The translations under genes and the position numbers were made by a program. The notes under the pieces are model-generated. The model had not been told where the DNA came from and did not search any database. It worked only from the letters and a program-made list of their open reading frames with translations. DNA of 6,881 nt from Paracoccaceae bacterium (lineage in GTDB: Bacteria; Pseudomonadota; Alphaproteobacteria; Rhodobacterales; Rhodobacteraceae). The DNA lies in contig PXDM01000536.1 of NCBI GenBank assembly GCA_003565055.1, positions 1 to 6,881 of the forward strand, in the 5' to 3' direction. Below are positions 5,561-6,881 of the stretch, one piece after another (the stretch's first letter is position 1; each line of letters opens with the position of its first letter).

Positions 5561-6751
5561 CTAACTGCGCGCAACCTGCAAGCGCGCCAGCCCATGGAAG
5601 TGGTAGATATCCGCGTATTGTGGCGTTTCGGTCAGGCGCAGCTGCGGCATCGCTGCGCTCAAGGCCTGCAAGCCCAGCCGCAATTCCAGCCGCGCGAGTG
5701 GTGCGCCGAGGCAGAAATGCAGCCCCGCACCGAAGCCCAGATGCGGCTTGGCAGGGCGCATGGGGTCGAAGGTTTCGGGCGTGTCCCAATGGCGGGGGCA
5801 GCGATTGGCCGCACCGAGCAGGCAGGCGATCTGCGTGCCCTTGGGGATGAGGCGGCCCATCACGTCGATATCGTCATAAGCCCAACGAGTGAAGAGATGC
5901 AGCGCCGGATCAAACCGCAGGCATTCCTCGACCAGCGCCTCGGTGATCGGTGTGCGGCCGAAATGCCCGTTCTCGATCAGCGTCTTGACAGCATTCCCGA
6001 GGCTGTGGACCGTCGCTTCATGCCCCGCATTCAGGAGCAGGACACAGGTCGAGATCATCTCGTCAGGGCTGAGCGTGGTGCCATCGTCTTCGGCGGCGAT
6101 CAGATGGGTGATCAGATCGTCGCGGGGGCTGGCACGCCGGGCGGCGATGTAGCTGCGCAGGAAATCGGCGAACTCGCGGCTGGCAGTGGCGGCGCGGTCT
6201 TCATCGGCGCGGGTGCGACCGGCCTGATACATGCCGACCATCGCGCTTGACCAGCGAAGCAGGTCCGGGGCCATGCTGTCGGGCACACCCAGAAGCCGCG
6301 CGATCACGATCACCGGCAGGGGTTGGGCGAAGCCTGTGAGCAGATCAAATTCGCCTTCGGGCAGAGCGGCAATCAGGTCTTGGCTCAGCGCCGTGATCTC
6401 TGGCCCGAGGGCTGCGATCCGGCGCGAGGTGAAGGCGCGCAGCACCAGGTTGCGCAGCCGCGTGTGGCGCGGGGGCTCCAGTTCCAGCATCGAATGCGCC
6501 TCGATCGCGTAGAAGGGCGCGAGGTGGTCGGGGATCGCGGGCGGCTCCGGCGGGACGCGCCCGAAGCGCCGGTCGCGCAGGATGGCATTGGCAGCGGCAA
6601 AGCTGACGGCACAGGGCAGGGCGTAATCGCGCCAGAACACCAGCGGTCCCAATGCGCGCATGCGCTCATAGGCCGGATAGGGGTCTTGCACAAATCCAAC
6701 ATCGAGCGGGTTTTGCGACACTGCCGGCAGCGGTTGCACCTCGTCGCTCAA
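5561..6751 (-). CDS. Cytochrome P450 (soluble bacterial class)
   Basis: A 396-residue soluble cytochrome P450, the usual bacterial length, with no membrane anchor. Such enzymes take two electrons from a ferredoxin partner and insert one oxygen atom into a substrate. Visible landmarks are the C-helix HTRLR (96-100), which contacts the haem propionates; the I-helix NAGHEATVHS (241-250); the K-helix ExxR as ECLR (276-279); and the haem loop FGAGLHFCLG (340-349), with Cys347 as the haem ligand. In the I-helix the threonine that normally follows the acidic residue is Ala246, with Thr247 next. The start codon is TTG at 6751, overlapping the upstream peptidase stop as TTGA, which suggests translational coupling. 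GTG codons at residues 5 and 11 are alternatives; a later start at Met31 would remove the conserved PYPAYERMR region. No ferredoxin or ferredoxin reductase gene is in the window. Family certain; substrate unknown. Confidence 0.95.
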   Translation of the reverse strand: MSDEVQPLPAVSQNPLDVGFVQDPYPAYERMRALGPLVFWRDYALPCAVSFAAANAILRDRRFGRVPPEPPAIPDHLAPFYAIEAHSMLELEPPRHTRLRNLVLRAFTSRRIAALGPEITALSQDLIAALPEGEFDLLTGFAQPLPVIVIARLLGVPDSMAPDLLRWSSAMVGMYQAGRTRADEDRAATASREFADFLRSYIAARRASPRDDLITHLIAAEDDGTTLSPDEMISTCVLLLNAGHEATVHSLGNAVKTLIENGHFGRTPITEALVEECLRFDPALHLFTRWAYDDIDVMGRLIPKGTQIACLLGAANRCPRHWDTPETFDPMRPAKPHLGFGAGLHFCLGAPLARLELRLGLQALSAAMPQLRLTETPQYADIYHFHGLARLQVARS

Positions 6752-6881
6752 GCCTTTGCCACAGCGTCGATAATCCGCGCCCAGGACCGGATGCCCCGAT
6801 GGAAGCTGTCCAGATCATACTTTTCATTTGGCGAGTGGATCTGGTCATCCTGCTTGGCAAAGCCGATCAGCATCGAATCCA
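6748..6881 (-). CDS. C-terminal end of an M20-type metallopeptidase (partial)
   Basis: Only the last 43 residues are visible, read from 6879 to a TGA at 6750-6748. The stretch GFAKQDDQIHSPNEKYDL is typical of the C-terminus of M20 family zinc peptidases and deacylases (dipeptidase/ArgE/DapE/carboxypeptidase G2 type), where the His of xHSPNE is a metal ligand and the region closes the catalytic domain. The following RGIRSWARIIDAVAKA looks like the usual final helix. Too short for the ORF cut-offs commonly used, but its codon use is normal and its stop overlaps the TTG start of the P450 gene by four bases, supporting a real operon. Which M20 subfamily it belongs to cannot be told from this fragment. 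Confidence 0.82.
   Translation of the reverse strand, partial: DSMLIGFAKQDDQIHSPNEKYDLDSFHRGIRSWARIIDAVAKA

Noticed and set aside
5484..5789. Extension of cobS to an upstream start at 5789
   Set aside because: The extra 102 codons overlap the P450 coding region antisense-free but in another frame of the same strand, do not resemble CobS, and the ATG at 5483 has a Shine-Dalgarno and the family N-terminus.
5525..6250. 241-codon plus-strand open frame opposite the P450 gene
   Set aside because: Antisense to conserved P450 motifs; composition of a shadow frame.

Overview
The window looks like chromosomal DNA of a GC-rich alphaproteobacterium, most likely from the Rhodobacteraceae (Rhodobacter/Paracoccus/Roseobacter relatives). 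The basis is the very close match of its CobS and CobT proteins to what I recall of that family, the strong G/C preference at third codon positions, and the GC-only hairpins at gene ends. This is recognition from memory; no search was run.

Layout, left to right. Positions 1-1811 (minus) hold cobT, the VWA-domain subunit of the aerobic cobaltochelatase, complete except for its last few residues. A 172-bp divergent spacer with two short palindromes follows. A plus-strand NAD(P)H-dependent FMN/quinone reductase-type flavoprotein occupies 1984-2574 and ends in a strong hairpin. At 2749-3816 (minus) is an unusual soluble protein: the tip of a chemoreceptor signalling hairpin at the N-terminus followed by a Cache-like sensor region. 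A 230-bp divergent spacer with two inverted repeats separates it from a four-helix DoxX-family membrane protein at 4047-4475 (plus). A GC-rich hairpin lies between this gene and the converging cobS (4512-5483, minus), the AAA+ subunit of the cobaltochelatase. Upstream of cobS on the same strand are a cytochrome P450 (5561-6751) and the C-terminal end of an M20-type metallopeptidase (6748 to beyond the window). These two overlap by four bases at TTGA.

How the genes work together. CobS and CobT form the ATP-driven chaperone complex that, with CobN (not in the window), inserts cobalt into hydrogenobyrinic acid a,c-diamide in the aerobic B12 pathway. The two genes are usually close together in this family but here are separated by about 2.7 kb carrying three unrelated genes in mixed orientation. 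The reductase and DoxX protein both suggest redox or membrane stress functions, but nothing shows that they act together. The peptidase-P450-cobS series could be one transcript: P450 and peptidase overlap, and cobS starts 77 bp after the P450 stop.

I saw no tRNA, rRNA, CRISPR array, insertion sequence or cobalamin riboswitch. The most unusual item is the chemoreceptor-tip/Cache protein with reversed domain order.
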